From positions 22,691 through 86,690 of the forward strand of contig NZ_MVOH01000001.1 in NCBI RefSeq assembly GCF_002286935.1: a stretch of DNA of 64,000 bases, in the 5' to 3' direction. The stretch comes from Bifidobacterium criceti. Lineage in GTDB: Bacteria; Actinomycetota; Actinomycetes; Actinomycetales; Bifidobacteriaceae. Below are positions 47,964 through 55,184 of the stretch, piece after piece; within the stretch, counting starts at the first letter, position 1; every line of letters starts with the position of its first letter. Both the position numbers and the translations under genes were made by a program. The notes below the pieces were generated by a model. It was not told where the DNA came from. It saw only the letters and a list, made by a program, of their open reading frames with translations, and ran no database searches.

Positions 47964-49559
47964 ATGGCATCGGAACATCACGGTGTGGTGTATACGAGAC
48001 GATGGGTCGTCGATCTGGTTCTTGACATCGCCGGATATGCGCCAGGCAAGGGCATCACTGGGAAAGTCATCGTCGAACCCGCCTGCGGGGCAGGGGCTTT
48101 TCTCGTTGCGATAGCCGAAAGGCTGGCGAAGGAACTGACCTCGATGCACGGTGATTGGGATGCATTGCGCAACGCTGTACGCGCTTACGATATCGACGCC
48201 GATTCATTGGAGGTTGCGCGCACGGTGACATCGTCGGCACTTGTAAGTGCTGGATGCCCGGAGGGACAGGCGCGCGACCTCGTGGATACGTGGCTTGTGC
48301 ATGGTGATTTCATACTGGATGATGTGCCGCGCTGTGATTTTGTCGTGGGTAACCCTCCCTATGTTCGTGCGACGGAAATCGACAAGGACAAACGCTCCGA
48401 ATATGTCAGCAGATTGCGCTCGGTGACGGCAGGTTGCGATCTCTATGTCAGTTTTTTTGATCGTGGTCTGGATATCCTCCGCGATGATGGGGTGTTGTGT
48501 TTCATATGCGCGGACCGTTGGCTACAGAACAAGTATGGTGCATTGCTGCGCGCGCGTATGGGGGATGATTGCGATCTCGTCTCGCTTGTTCGCATGCATG
48601 GTGTGGACGCGTTTGATGATGCAGTGGATGCATATCCGGCGATAACGACGATTCGTAAGGGACACGTGTCCGCCAAACTCCGTTTCGCGAATTGCAAACC
48701 GGATTTCGGTCCCGCTGATGCCGATATGCTGCTCGATTGGCTTCGTGGCAGCGGCACGGCGTTATCGACCGCGCATGTCGAAGCGTTCGAAATCGACAAG
48801 CCGACAGGGACGTCGATCTATCCCATTGGCGATCATGAACTCGTTGATTTCGTATCACGGGCGAGCAAGGCATTGCCCAGTCTGGAGCAGGCTGGCGTGC
48901 ATCTCGGCATCGGGGTCGCCACAGGCTGCGACGATGTGTTCCTCACGCAGGACGCGCATCTTGTCGAATCGGACCGCATGATGCCCCTTTTTTATATGAG
49001 GGATTACCGGAAGGGGAATCCGGAACGGCGCAGATGGCTTGTCAACCCTTGGAATGCGGACGGCACGCTCGTTGACTTGGAGGAGTATCCGCGGCTCAAA
49101 ACGTATTTCATGGGGAACAAGGCGAGGCTCTCCAACCGTCATGTGGCGAAAAAGAACGAGGCGTCCTGGTACCGCACCATTGACAAAGTGAACCCTGACC
49201 TGATGGACCGCGACCTCTTGCTGATGCCGGATATGACGGCATACCCAGCCCCGGTCCTCTCGCATGGACTGTATCCGCACCATAATTGCTACTGGTTGAC
49301 GTCTGACGAATGGGATATGCGGGCGCTTGGTGGGTTGCTCATGGCTGATACGACACGGCGTTTCATCGATGCGTTCGGGGTCAAGATGCGGGGCGGTACC
49401 CTGCGCTTCCAAGCACAGTATCTGCGCCTCGTGCATATGCCACAGTATGCGAAGGTGAGTGAAGAGAACCGGGCCGGACTCGCCCGGGCTTTCATGAACA
49501 ATGACCGAGCGATGGCGACCCATTTCGCCATCGCTGCATATGAGGAGAACATGGGATGA
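47964..49559 (+). CDS. Type II DNA adenine methyltransferase, PaeR7I/XhoI-like
   Basis: This N6-adenine methyltransferase has 531 residues, near the length of M.PaeR7I. Motif I is VEPACGAGAFLVA (about 37-49), and the catalytic motif IV VVGNPPYVRA is at about 126-135. The C-terminal half is a target-recognition domain. It protects the genome against the adjacent endonuclease. The ATG at 47964 follows GGGGAGG. The gene overlaps the endonuclease gene by 4 bases (ATGA). Its GC content and codon use are visibly lower and more mixed than the flanking operon, a sign of transfer. Confidence 0.87.
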   Translation: MASEHHGVVYTRRWVVDLVLDIAGYAPGKGITGKVIVEPACGAGAFLVAIAERLAKELTSMHGDWDALRNAVRAYDIDADSLEVARTVTSSALVSAGCPEGQARDLVDTWLVHGDFILDDVPRCDFVVGNPPYVRATEIDKDKRSEYVSRLRSVTAGCDLYVSFFDRGLDILRDDGVLCFICADRWLQNKYGALLRARMGDDCDLVSLVRMHGVDAFDDAVDAYPAITTIRKGHVSAKLRFANCKPDFGPADADMLLDWLRGSGTALSTAHVEAFEIDKPTGTSIYPIGDHELVDFVSRASKALPSLEQAGVHLGIGVATGCDDVFLTQDAHLVESDRMMPLFYMRDYRKGNPERRRWLVNPWNADGTLVDLEEYPRLKTYFMGNKARLSNRHVAKKNEASWYRTIDKVNPDLMDRDLLLMPDMTAYPAPVLSHGLYPHHNCYWLTSDEWDMRALGGLLMADTTRRFIDAFGVKMRGGTLRFQAQYLRLVHMPQYAKVSEENRAGLARAFMNNDRAMATHFAIAAYEENMG

Positions 49560-50260
49560 GGGACGATATCAAAAACGCCATTCTTGACATGTATGACAGG
49601 GTCGCTCAGGCCCAACAGGCGCAGGCGCTCCGTGGCCATACCGACCAAGGAGGCAGGCGGGGCATCACGTCGGGCACCCATTTGGATGCGATAGCGGCAA
49701 TCATCAAGCAGGATCTGGTGGCTGGTGGCTTCCAGTCAACCTCCGTGTACGAGCATGGACGTCTATGCACGTTGCCGGGATGGTTCCGCTCCACGAAAAA
49801 TTGGGACCTTCTGGCATTTGAGGATTCCGCCCTTGTGGCCGCCGTCGAGTTGAAAAGCATCAGCAGTTCTTTTGGCAATAATGCGAACAATAGGGCTGAG
49901 GAGTCCATTGGTTCGGCCTTTGACGCGCGTGTGGCGTTTGACAATGACTTGTTTGGCCATGCCAGTATTCCGCCTGTCATGGGATATGTGATGATCATCC
50001 GCGATTGTGCTGAGAGTCGCATGGAAAGCAGGGCTTTTCGATCCATGCATTTCCCTATTGACGCAACGTTCTTTCAGACGTCCTACCTTGACCGTTTCAG
50101 GATCCTGTGCGAACGATTGCGCCGCCAAAGCCTCTATCAGGCGGTATGGCTCGTATATGCGAATCCTGACACGCGCGAAGTAACCGAACCTTCCTCTGAA
50201 ATGACCTATGAGAAATTCATCGCCAATATTGTCATGGCGCTACAGGTCCATAGGGCATAG
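49556..50260 (+). CDS. Type II restriction endonuclease, PaeR7I family
   Basis: The 234 residues match the PaeR7I family throughout: TDQGGRRGITSGTHLDAI, CTLPGWFRSTKNWDLL, VAAVELKSISSSFGNNANN and RAEESIGSAFDARVAF. The VELKS segment is the likely catalytic (D/E)xK. Members recognise CTCGAG; this is inferred for the present enzyme. Its start is coupled to the methyltransferase stop, and the pair forms one unit inserted behind the permease gene. A CTCGAG site occurs at 50549-50554. Confidence 0.87.
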   Translation: MRDDIKNAILDMYDRVAQAQQAQALRGHTDQGGRRGITSGTHLDAIAAIIKQDLVAGGFQSTSVYEHGRLCTLPGWFRSTKNWDLLAFEDSALVAAVELKSISSSFGNNANNRAEESIGSAFDARVAFDNDLFGHASIPPVMGYVMIIRDCAESRMESRAFRSMHFPIDATFFQTSYLDRFRILCERLRRQSLYQAVWLVYANPDTREVTEPSSEMTYEKFIANIVMALQVHRA

Positions 50261-50271
50261 GTGGATCTGAC

Positions 50272-50418
50272 ATGAACGGTGAGCGCGAATACAGCGAGCG
50301 TGACCAAGAGCTGCTCACCATGATCGGCATGGATGAAGAGCAGGCGCTCGCGGATGAGCGGATGGCCGAATCCGAGACCATTCCCGACGATTTGACAGGC
50401 TGCCGCTCATCATCTTGA
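50272..50418 (+). pseudogene. 3'-truncated small gene at the repeat junction
   Basis: A 48-codon frame starts at ATG 50272 (GTGGA upstream) and encodes the acidic MNGEREYSERDQELLTMIGM start. After codon 42 it runs into the permease-derived repeat, where five foreign codons (CRSSS) precede a stop. The original 3' part is therefore lost. I do not recognise the family; the Asp/Glu-rich helical make-up would suit a small DNA-binding or antitoxin-like protein. Confidence 0.55.
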
Positions 50419-50520
50419 CGAACCAACAGGACCAGACGATCCCGCTCGCGCAGTATGTGTTCAGTTCGCAGTTCGCGACGAACTACCCGCAGGCGTTCGC
50501 GAGCTATCTGATGGCTATGG
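50399..50520 (+). repeat. Direct repeat, orphan copy of the permease 3' region
   Basis: This matches 47628-47749 at 119 of 122 positions. The reading frame still gives LTNQQDQTIPLAQYVFSS, then diverges after ASYLMAM; the true permease C-terminus is missing. It is a remnant of a second permease end left by recombination around the restriction-modification genes. Confidence 0.92.
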
Positions 50521-50537
50521 TTCCGCTGCCCCTATAC

Positions 50538-50572
50538 GGTCGGCCGCACTCGAGAACCGAGTGCGGCCGACC
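50538..50572. terminator. Hairpin related to the permease terminator
   Basis: A perfect 15-bp stem (50538-50552 with 50558-50572) has an AGAAC loop. It serves as terminator for the toxin-antitoxin pair on the minus strand or for the remnant on the plus strand. Confidence 0.65.
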
Positions 50573-50585
50573 ACTGTGCAGGACG

Positions 50586-50882
50586 TTATGCGCCGAAAAT
50601 CTCCGCATGTGTTCCTGTGCGTAGGAAAATTGCCGTGCCATCTTCGGTCAGCCAAATGGTAAGCCAATCTCCAGCATTACCCACATGACATTCCACAACA
50701 CCTGCCCAGTTCTTTCCCTGAAGCCTGTGTGCGCGATGCCTGCGGCGTAACGTTTCCTTGGACTCCATTGTGTCTTCAGACACTAATCGAATGACTTCGC
50801 GTAATTCGGCGAGGTCCGTGTGCCTACGCTTCAGACGTTTGATGTCACGTTCGAACGCTTTGGTGTAATCGATTTTCAACAT
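50586..50882 (-). CDS. yafQ: YafQ-family (RelE superfamily) mRNA-cleaving toxin
   Basis: The 98-residue product starts MLKIDYTKAFERDIKRLKRR and contains HRLQGKNWAGVVECHV, then WLTIWLTEDGTAIFLRTGTH, the YafQ pattern with a C-terminal His before the FLR/TGTH segment. YafQ toxins cleave mRNA on the ribosome. Its start overlaps the dinJ stop by one base (TGATG), so toxin synthesis is coupled to the antitoxin. Confidence 0.88.
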   Translation of the reverse strand: MLKIDYTKAFERDIKRLKRRHTDLAELREVIRLVSEDTMESKETLRRRHRAHRLQGKNWAGVVECHVGNAGDWLTIWLTEDGTAIFLRTGTHAEIFGA

Positions 50883-51151
50883 CAGATATCCAAGGACTCG
50901 AACATCTCGTCGGCGTTGTCGAAACGCGCGGACTTCTTGCTGACGATGGTGCGGGCCTCGTCGAGTGCCTCAACGGTCTCCTGGGGCGCATCAGGATAGG
51001 AGAGATTCAGGGGGATCCTATGCTCGCGAACAATCTGCCGGTAGAACGCGCGAGTCACGCTGGAGAGGTCAAGTCCGAAATCCTCTGCGATGTTGGCTGC
51101 CTGCTCTTTGGTGCGTGCGTCGACGCGGACGGTCACAGATGACATAGTCAT
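50882..51151 (-). CDS. dinJ: DinJ/RelB-family antitoxin
   Basis: The 89-residue antitoxin has a ribbon-helix-helix N-terminus (VTVRVDARTKEQAANIAEDF) that binds DNA and neutralises YafQ. AFYRQIVREHRIPL is a family hallmark. The ATG at 51151 is preferred (GGAG 6 bases before); ATG 51145 is an alternative. The pair is read against the neighbouring sugar genes and is probably autoregulated. Confidence 0.88.
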   Translation of the reverse strand: MTMSSVTVRVDARTKEQAANIAEDFGLDLSSVTRAFYRQIVREHRIPLNLSYPDAPQETVEALDEARTIVSKKSARFDNADEMFESLDI

Positions 51152-51268
51152 ATCGACTCCAATCTCTATCGTAAGACAGTAGTAAGTTTATGTCTTACAT
51201 CAGTATATCGCAATCGTATACTCCTGCAGACGAGCGCACAATTGAATGGATCGTGGAACCCACGTCGA

Positions 51269-51318
51269 AATCGCAGGTCCGCTGTCTGTACCAGCACAAG
51301 GAGTGGCGGATGCGGTCG
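51269..51318 (+). pseudogene. Short remnant of a raffinose-synthase-like gene
   Basis: About 50 bases match 55428-55478 (coding CLYQHKEW of the Sip1-like protein), about 80 percent identical, including an 18-base exact core CTGTACCAGCACAAGGAG. Nothing coding continues on either side, so it is a decayed fragment. The rest of the 211-bp gap 51152-51362 shows no gene. Confidence 0.65.
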
Positions 51319-51362
51319 ACCGCCATATCCGCGCACCATTGTCGTTCGCCATCGGTGACGAC

Positions 51363-51914
51363 TCACTGTACTTGTACAACGCTGCGCGTCACGCGGACAT
51401 CATCGTCGGGATGCTCCCGCCATGCCTGTTCAACTTCCTGTATGGAAGGGAGCACGATGGGAACGGTGTTCATTCCTACGGTCAAATCTTCAGCGAACAG
51501 GGACAATGCACCAATGGATACGGTTCCTTGGTCAGTGTGGATATAGATGCATAGGGTTCGTGTGAGTTCATACTCGTCATCGGGGAACATTATTGTCTCA
51601 TTGATGATTTCGATGGTTTGCACCGTCCCCAACAATGGGTACTTGTGCGACGTTTGGTTGGTGAAGGGCTCATAGTGGTCATCGTTGGGTATGGTTCGGC
51701 AAGTTAGGATTGGCCAATCCTCCGTGGTTCCAAGATAGGCAATGAGTTGCTCCTCGTCAGCGAACTCAATGCGAGAGGCCGACGTTGTCATTGTCGCATA
51801 TGCAAATGTACGATCGAACTTGTCCAACTTCAAGCATTCCAAAGACACCAGTTGCGTACCGATTGTCTTCTTGAGCATGCCGATCATGGCGTCATTGAAA
51901 GATGCATCTACCAT
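51363..51914 (-). CDS. Hypothetical protein
   Basis: The 183-residue product has no recognised family. The ATG at 51914 is chosen because AGGAGA lies 4 bases upstream. The sequence is mixed alpha/beta without signal peptide or membrane helix: MVDASFNDAMIGMLKKTIG at the start, an acidic middle and a C-terminal helix PSIQEVEQAWREH. It overlaps the end of the DUF4417 remnant upstream, suggesting the two once formed an operon. Codon use is more AT-rich than the core genes. Confidence 0.55.
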   Translation of the reverse strand: MVDASFNDAMIGMLKKTIGTQLVSLECLKLDKFDRTFAYATMTTSASRIEFADEEQLIAYLGTTEDWPILTCRTIPNDDHYEPFTNQTSHKYPLLGTVQTIEIINETIMFPDDEYELTRTLCIYIHTDQGTVSIGALSLFAEDLTVGMNTVPIVLPSIQEVEQAWREHPDDDVRVTRSVVQVQ

Positions 51915-52194
51915 AATGTCTCCTGAGTATCCTTGTCCCATTATCTATTCCCTCCCTTTGCCGGTGGGCGAGCTCGATCTGAGAGGGGAAACGCAGCAAT
52001 GTCACGCCGATCTTCGCGTACGGCGCGAAGATCGGTTCTGGTGCATTGCCGTAGATGATTAGGGTCTTCGGGCTGAGTCTGCCCATGACGTGCGCGAGTC
52101 CCTTGATGAATATACGCTGGTTGGTTTGATTCTTCAGGCAGCCGAGCGACCCGATGGAGATGGTTGAGTATCCTCGTGAGGAAGGTCTCTGCAT
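51892..52194 (-). pseudogene. C-terminal remnant of a DUF4417 protein
   Basis: The frame encodes STISIGSLGCLKNQTNQRIF, then GLAHVMGRLSPKTLIIYG. This matches the last half of DUF4417 proteins, which are common on mobile elements. The N-terminal half is missing; the frame upstream of about 52180 does not continue it. A start at ATG 52194 would give a 100-residue peptide of doubtful function. The stretch 52195-52471 contains no gene I can defend. Confidence 0.55.
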
Positions 52195-52471
52195 CGTTCG
52201 TATTCGATTTCCAAACCTTCACCATCGTTGAGAAGGCAGGTGAGGAGAGTCGTCTCCTCCATGCGCTGATTGCAATCAATAAGTGGCATAATAACCTCGT
52301 TGGGGACAGAAAGGACAACACATGAGTAACCTTGTCACGTATCGTGTCCTTAACCGTGTCCTTGCTGCCCCAAGAGCCACCGTGTGGCGGCACGGTATGC
52401 TGGGTGGTGTTGGCGCACAGGCAAGGCAGCTGCACGCAAAGCTGACATGGATGTAGAGGAGAGGGAATCTG

Positions 52472-52690
52472 ATGTCGAACACCACGCTTGAGCACATCAC
52501 CCAGCAGTTCGTGGATGCATGGTCGGTGCGCGGAACCCAGCGCATCGTTGGGGAGAAACAGCAGACGCAGAAGTTCTGGAACGGGCTCGTGCGCGATGTG
52601 CTTGGCCGTCCGGATCTGGAGAAGTAGGCGGAACCGGAATACAAAACCGCCGCGAACGGGTTCACGCCGAGAGAAGTGTTATGTTGTATT
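52472..52690 (+). pseudogene. N-terminal remnant of a large class I DNA methyltransferase
   Basis: From ATG 52472 (AGGGAATCTG upstream) the 51 residues beginning MSNTTLEHITQQFVDAWSVR and including QTQKFWNGLVRDVLGR match the start of large N6-adenine methyltransferases that combine restriction and modification. A TAG at 52625-52627 ends it, and the same frame continues AEPEYKTAANGFTPRE to about 52680. It is then lost at the boundary of the next system. The matching C-terminus lies at 54777-55184. Confidence 0.65.
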
Positions 52691-52792
52691 GTTATAACGC
52701 ACACCGTGTGAGGCTCGGGAATAAGCCGTTTTGGTTAAGCTGTGCCGGCGGTTTTAGATAGTCTTTCGGCTATGCATATAAAGGAGTGGTTA

Positions 52793-53788
52793 ATGGCGAC
52801 AGAATACACTGACGTGGAACTATGCGCCGGCGCTGGTGGACAGGCGTATGGGCTTGAACTCGCTGGCTTCAAACACGTTGCGTTAGTCGAAATAGATAAG
52901 CATGCTTGTGGAACATTGCGGCTCAATCGGCCAAACTGGAATGTGATAGAGGCTGATTTGCGCGAGTGGGATCCGAGCGATTACAAGGGTGTAGATCTGA
53001 TCAGTGGTGGCGTCCCGTGCCCGCCATTTTCTGTCGCGGGTAGGCAGTTAGGTGAACTTGATGAGCGAGAGCTATTCAACCGGGCGTTAGAGATCATACG
53101 ACAGGTCGAACCTCGTGGCGTCATGCTTGAAAATGTGCGAGGACTACTCGATCCGAAGTTCGACGTGTTCCGCAAAAATGTGTCTGACAGGCTCAGGAGA
53201 TACAGATATAGTCCGCAGTGGCGGTTGCTTCAAGCTAGTGATTACGGGGTTAGTCAATTACGTCCACGCGTCATCTGTGTGGCGCTGAGGCCTGCTGACA
53301 TGAAATATTTTACTTGGCCTGAACCTGATGAGGTAAACCCACCAACTGTTGGTGCACTGTTGGAGGACCTGATGGCTGCAGATGGTTGGAAAGGAGCAGC
53401 AGGCTGGGCTCGGCGAGCGGATGCCATAGCTCCAACGCTTGTTGGTGGGTCGAAACTCCACGGCGGTGCCGACTTGGGGCCCACCAGAGCGAAACGTGCA
53501 TGGGCCAAGCTGGGAGTTGATGGAAAAGGTATCGCAGATGGTAACCCACCGGCTGACGCGCCTAATGACTTTACCCCGCGATTGACCGTTCGGATGGCTG
53601 CTCGCATTCAGGGATTCGATGATGGGTGGAAATTCGTGGGCCGCAAAACTGCCTCGTACCGGCAGATTGGCAATGCGTTTCCGCCGGCAGTGGCACGTAG
53701 AGTAGGTCAGCAGATTATCCACGCATGGGAGGTGGCAGATGGAGCAGCAAGCGTTGTTGGCGAGAGCAAGGCAGACCTTCCACGCTAG
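52793..53788 (+). CDS. Type II DNA cytosine-5 methyltransferase
   Basis: The 331-residue enzyme methylates cytosine C5 in its target. Motif I is ELCAGAGGQAYGLELAGF (about 8-25), the catalytic Cys is in GGVPCPPFSVAG (motif IV, about 74-85), motif VI has the MLENVRG Glu, and motif X is YRQIGNAFPPAVA near the end. AAGGAG lies 6 bases before the ATG at 52793. The 3' end overlaps the endonuclease gene by 50 bases. It is the probable partner of the NgoMIV-like endonuclease, so the target is likely GCCGGC (inferred). GC is clearly lower than the core. Confidence 0.9.
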   Translation: MATEYTDVELCAGAGGQAYGLELAGFKHVALVEIDKHACGTLRLNRPNWNVIEADLREWDPSDYKGVDLISGGVPCPPFSVAGRQLGELDERELFNRALEIIRQVEPRGVMLENVRGLLDPKFDVFRKNVSDRLRRYRYSPQWRLLQASDYGVSQLRPRVICVALRPADMKYFTWPEPDEVNPPTVGALLEDLMAADGWKGAAGWARRADAIAPTLVGGSKLHGGADLGPTRAKRAWAKLGVDGKGIADGNPPADAPNDFTPRLTVRMAARIQGFDDGWKFVGRKTASYRQIGNAFPPAVARRVGQQIIHAWEVADGAASVVGESKADLPR

Positions 53789-54638
53789 GCTGATTGAACG
53801 CGGTGTGCTTGGGTATACGGTAAAGAAAGGTGAGGCCGTCGCCTCAAACGCTGATGTGAGTCAAACCGTGAGCAAAGCTATTGGCTACGGCATCATGCAA
53901 CGCGTGTTGGATGAGTCCCAGCAGGAGCCGCGCATACCTTTGTCTGGGCAGGCTCTTGGGGCCCAGTTTGAGTTTGCCGTGTGCGACTTCATCTCCGACA
54001 CGTTTCCGCACCTGGGACATCTGCGGCCGGGTGAGTGGATAATCAGAAGACTCGGCAATAAAAATGCCGTCACTGAGAAGAGCTTTGCGCAATACGAGCA
54101 TTTAGCGGAATTAGGACAAGCTGTGGAGCAGAATCCTGTACTGCAGGCGGCCTTAGGCAACGATTATGTAGTCGCGCCTGATGTCATTGTTGCTCGACTG
54201 CCAGAAACAGATGCCATGATTAATGCGCCATTTGCTGTGGTGGATGACACAATTGCAGTTCTCTCTGATCTGAGGCAGCGTCCTACTGGGGAACCGCAGC
54301 GAGCGCCAATATTGCATGCTTCCATATCTGCCAAGTGGACCATGCGCTCCGATCGTGCGCAGAACTCACGAACAGAGGCTCTGAATCTCATTCGTAACCG
54401 AAAGGGGCAGGCGCCACATATTGCCGTCGTGACCGGCGAGCCGGCACCTAGTAGGCTTGCGAGTCTTGCATTGGGCACAGGTGACATCGACTGCATGTAT
54501 CATGCCTTCCTCCCCGAGCTTATTGAGACTGTTGATGAGCTTATAGGGCGTGAGGACCTAGCTGAACTAGTCCACACGCTTGTGGATGGTAAGCGACTTA
54601 AAGACATAGCTGATTTGCCGCTTGATTTGGCAATATAG
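53739..54638 (+). CDS. Type II restriction endonuclease, NgoMIV family
   Basis: The 299 residues track R.NgoMIV over nearly the whole length: SNADVSQTVSKAIGYGI, HLRPGEWIIRRLGNKN, YVVAPDVIVARL, ILHASISAKWTMRSDRAQN and NGLRKRKG-type RNRKGQAPHI, and GKRLKDIADLPLDLAI at the end. The catalytic PDxxx and SxKW segments are intact, so it should be active. NgoMIV cuts GCCGGC; the same target is inferred. The ATG at 53739 lies within the methyltransferase gene with GGGAGG 6 bases before it. Confidence 0.9.
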   Translation: MEQQALLARARQTFHARLIERGVLGYTVKKGEAVASNADVSQTVSKAIGYGIMQRVLDESQQEPRIPLSGQALGAQFEFAVCDFISDTFPHLGHLRPGEWIIRRLGNKNAVTEKSFAQYEHLAELGQAVEQNPVLQAALGNDYVVAPDVIVARLPETDAMINAPFAVVDDTIAVLSDLRQRPTGEPQRAPILHASISAKWTMRSDRAQNSRTEALNLIRNRKGQAPHIAVVTGEPAPSRLASLALGTGDIDCMYHAFLPELIETVDELIGREDLAELVHTLVDGKRLKDIADLPLDLAI

Positions 54639-54776
54639 TAAGTAATTGACGCGGGGCATAGATAGATGCTTCAGTGCAAGTCTTTGTCATCTGTCATGCA
54701 ATGCTCGGTGGAAATTACGCGGATGCACTGCGTGATTGGTGCAATATATAGGCCGCCACTAATGATTTACTGTTTA

Positions 54777-55184
54777 ATGGAATCTGATCCTGATGGCTTC
54801 GCGTTCGCCATTATCGAATCGAGGATGTTCATGGCGTGGCAGAAAGGCATCGGCGGTCGTCTCAAATCCGCCTGCAATTTCTCGAATACAGTCGTGTGGA
54901 ACAATCTCCCATTGCCCGAGATCACCGATGACATGCGCGCGCAGATCATCGCGGCGGGTCAACGGATCCTCGACGTGCGCAAACAGCATTCTGGGCAGTC
55001 GCTCGCTGATCTCTATGATCCCTACGTGATGCCGCTTGACTTGCGCAAAGCCCACGAGGACCTCGACAAGCTCGTCGACCGCGCATTCGGTGCGCCACGA
55101 TGGTTCGGATCCGACGATGACGCCCGCCTCCAACTCCTCTTCGCCGACTATGCACGCCTCACTCGCACAAAGGAGCGCCGGTGA
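54777..55184 (+). pseudogene. C-terminal remnant of the broken DNA methyltransferase
   Basis: The frame from about 54777 encodes IIESRMFMAWQKGIGGRLKS, FSNTVVWNNLPLPEI and SLADLYDPYVMPLDLRKAHE. This is the conserved C-terminus of the same class of large adenine methyltransferases whose N-terminus lies at 52472. The catalytic middle is missing, so it is not functional. It ends with a GTGA overlap at the start of the raffinose-synthase-like gene, and its AAGGAG serves that gene. The 138 bases between the endonuclease stop and this remnant show nothing. Confidence 0.75.

Noticed and set aside
51246..51554. 102-codon plus-strand frame overlapping the gene at 51363-51914
   Set aside because: Part of it is the raffinose-synthase remnant in a wrong frame, and the rest is antisense to a better-supported gene with a good ribosome binding site.
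52322..52456. Short plus-strand frame before the methyltransferase remnant
   Set aside because: 44 codons with no Shine-Dalgarno or recognisable similarity; not defensible as a gene.
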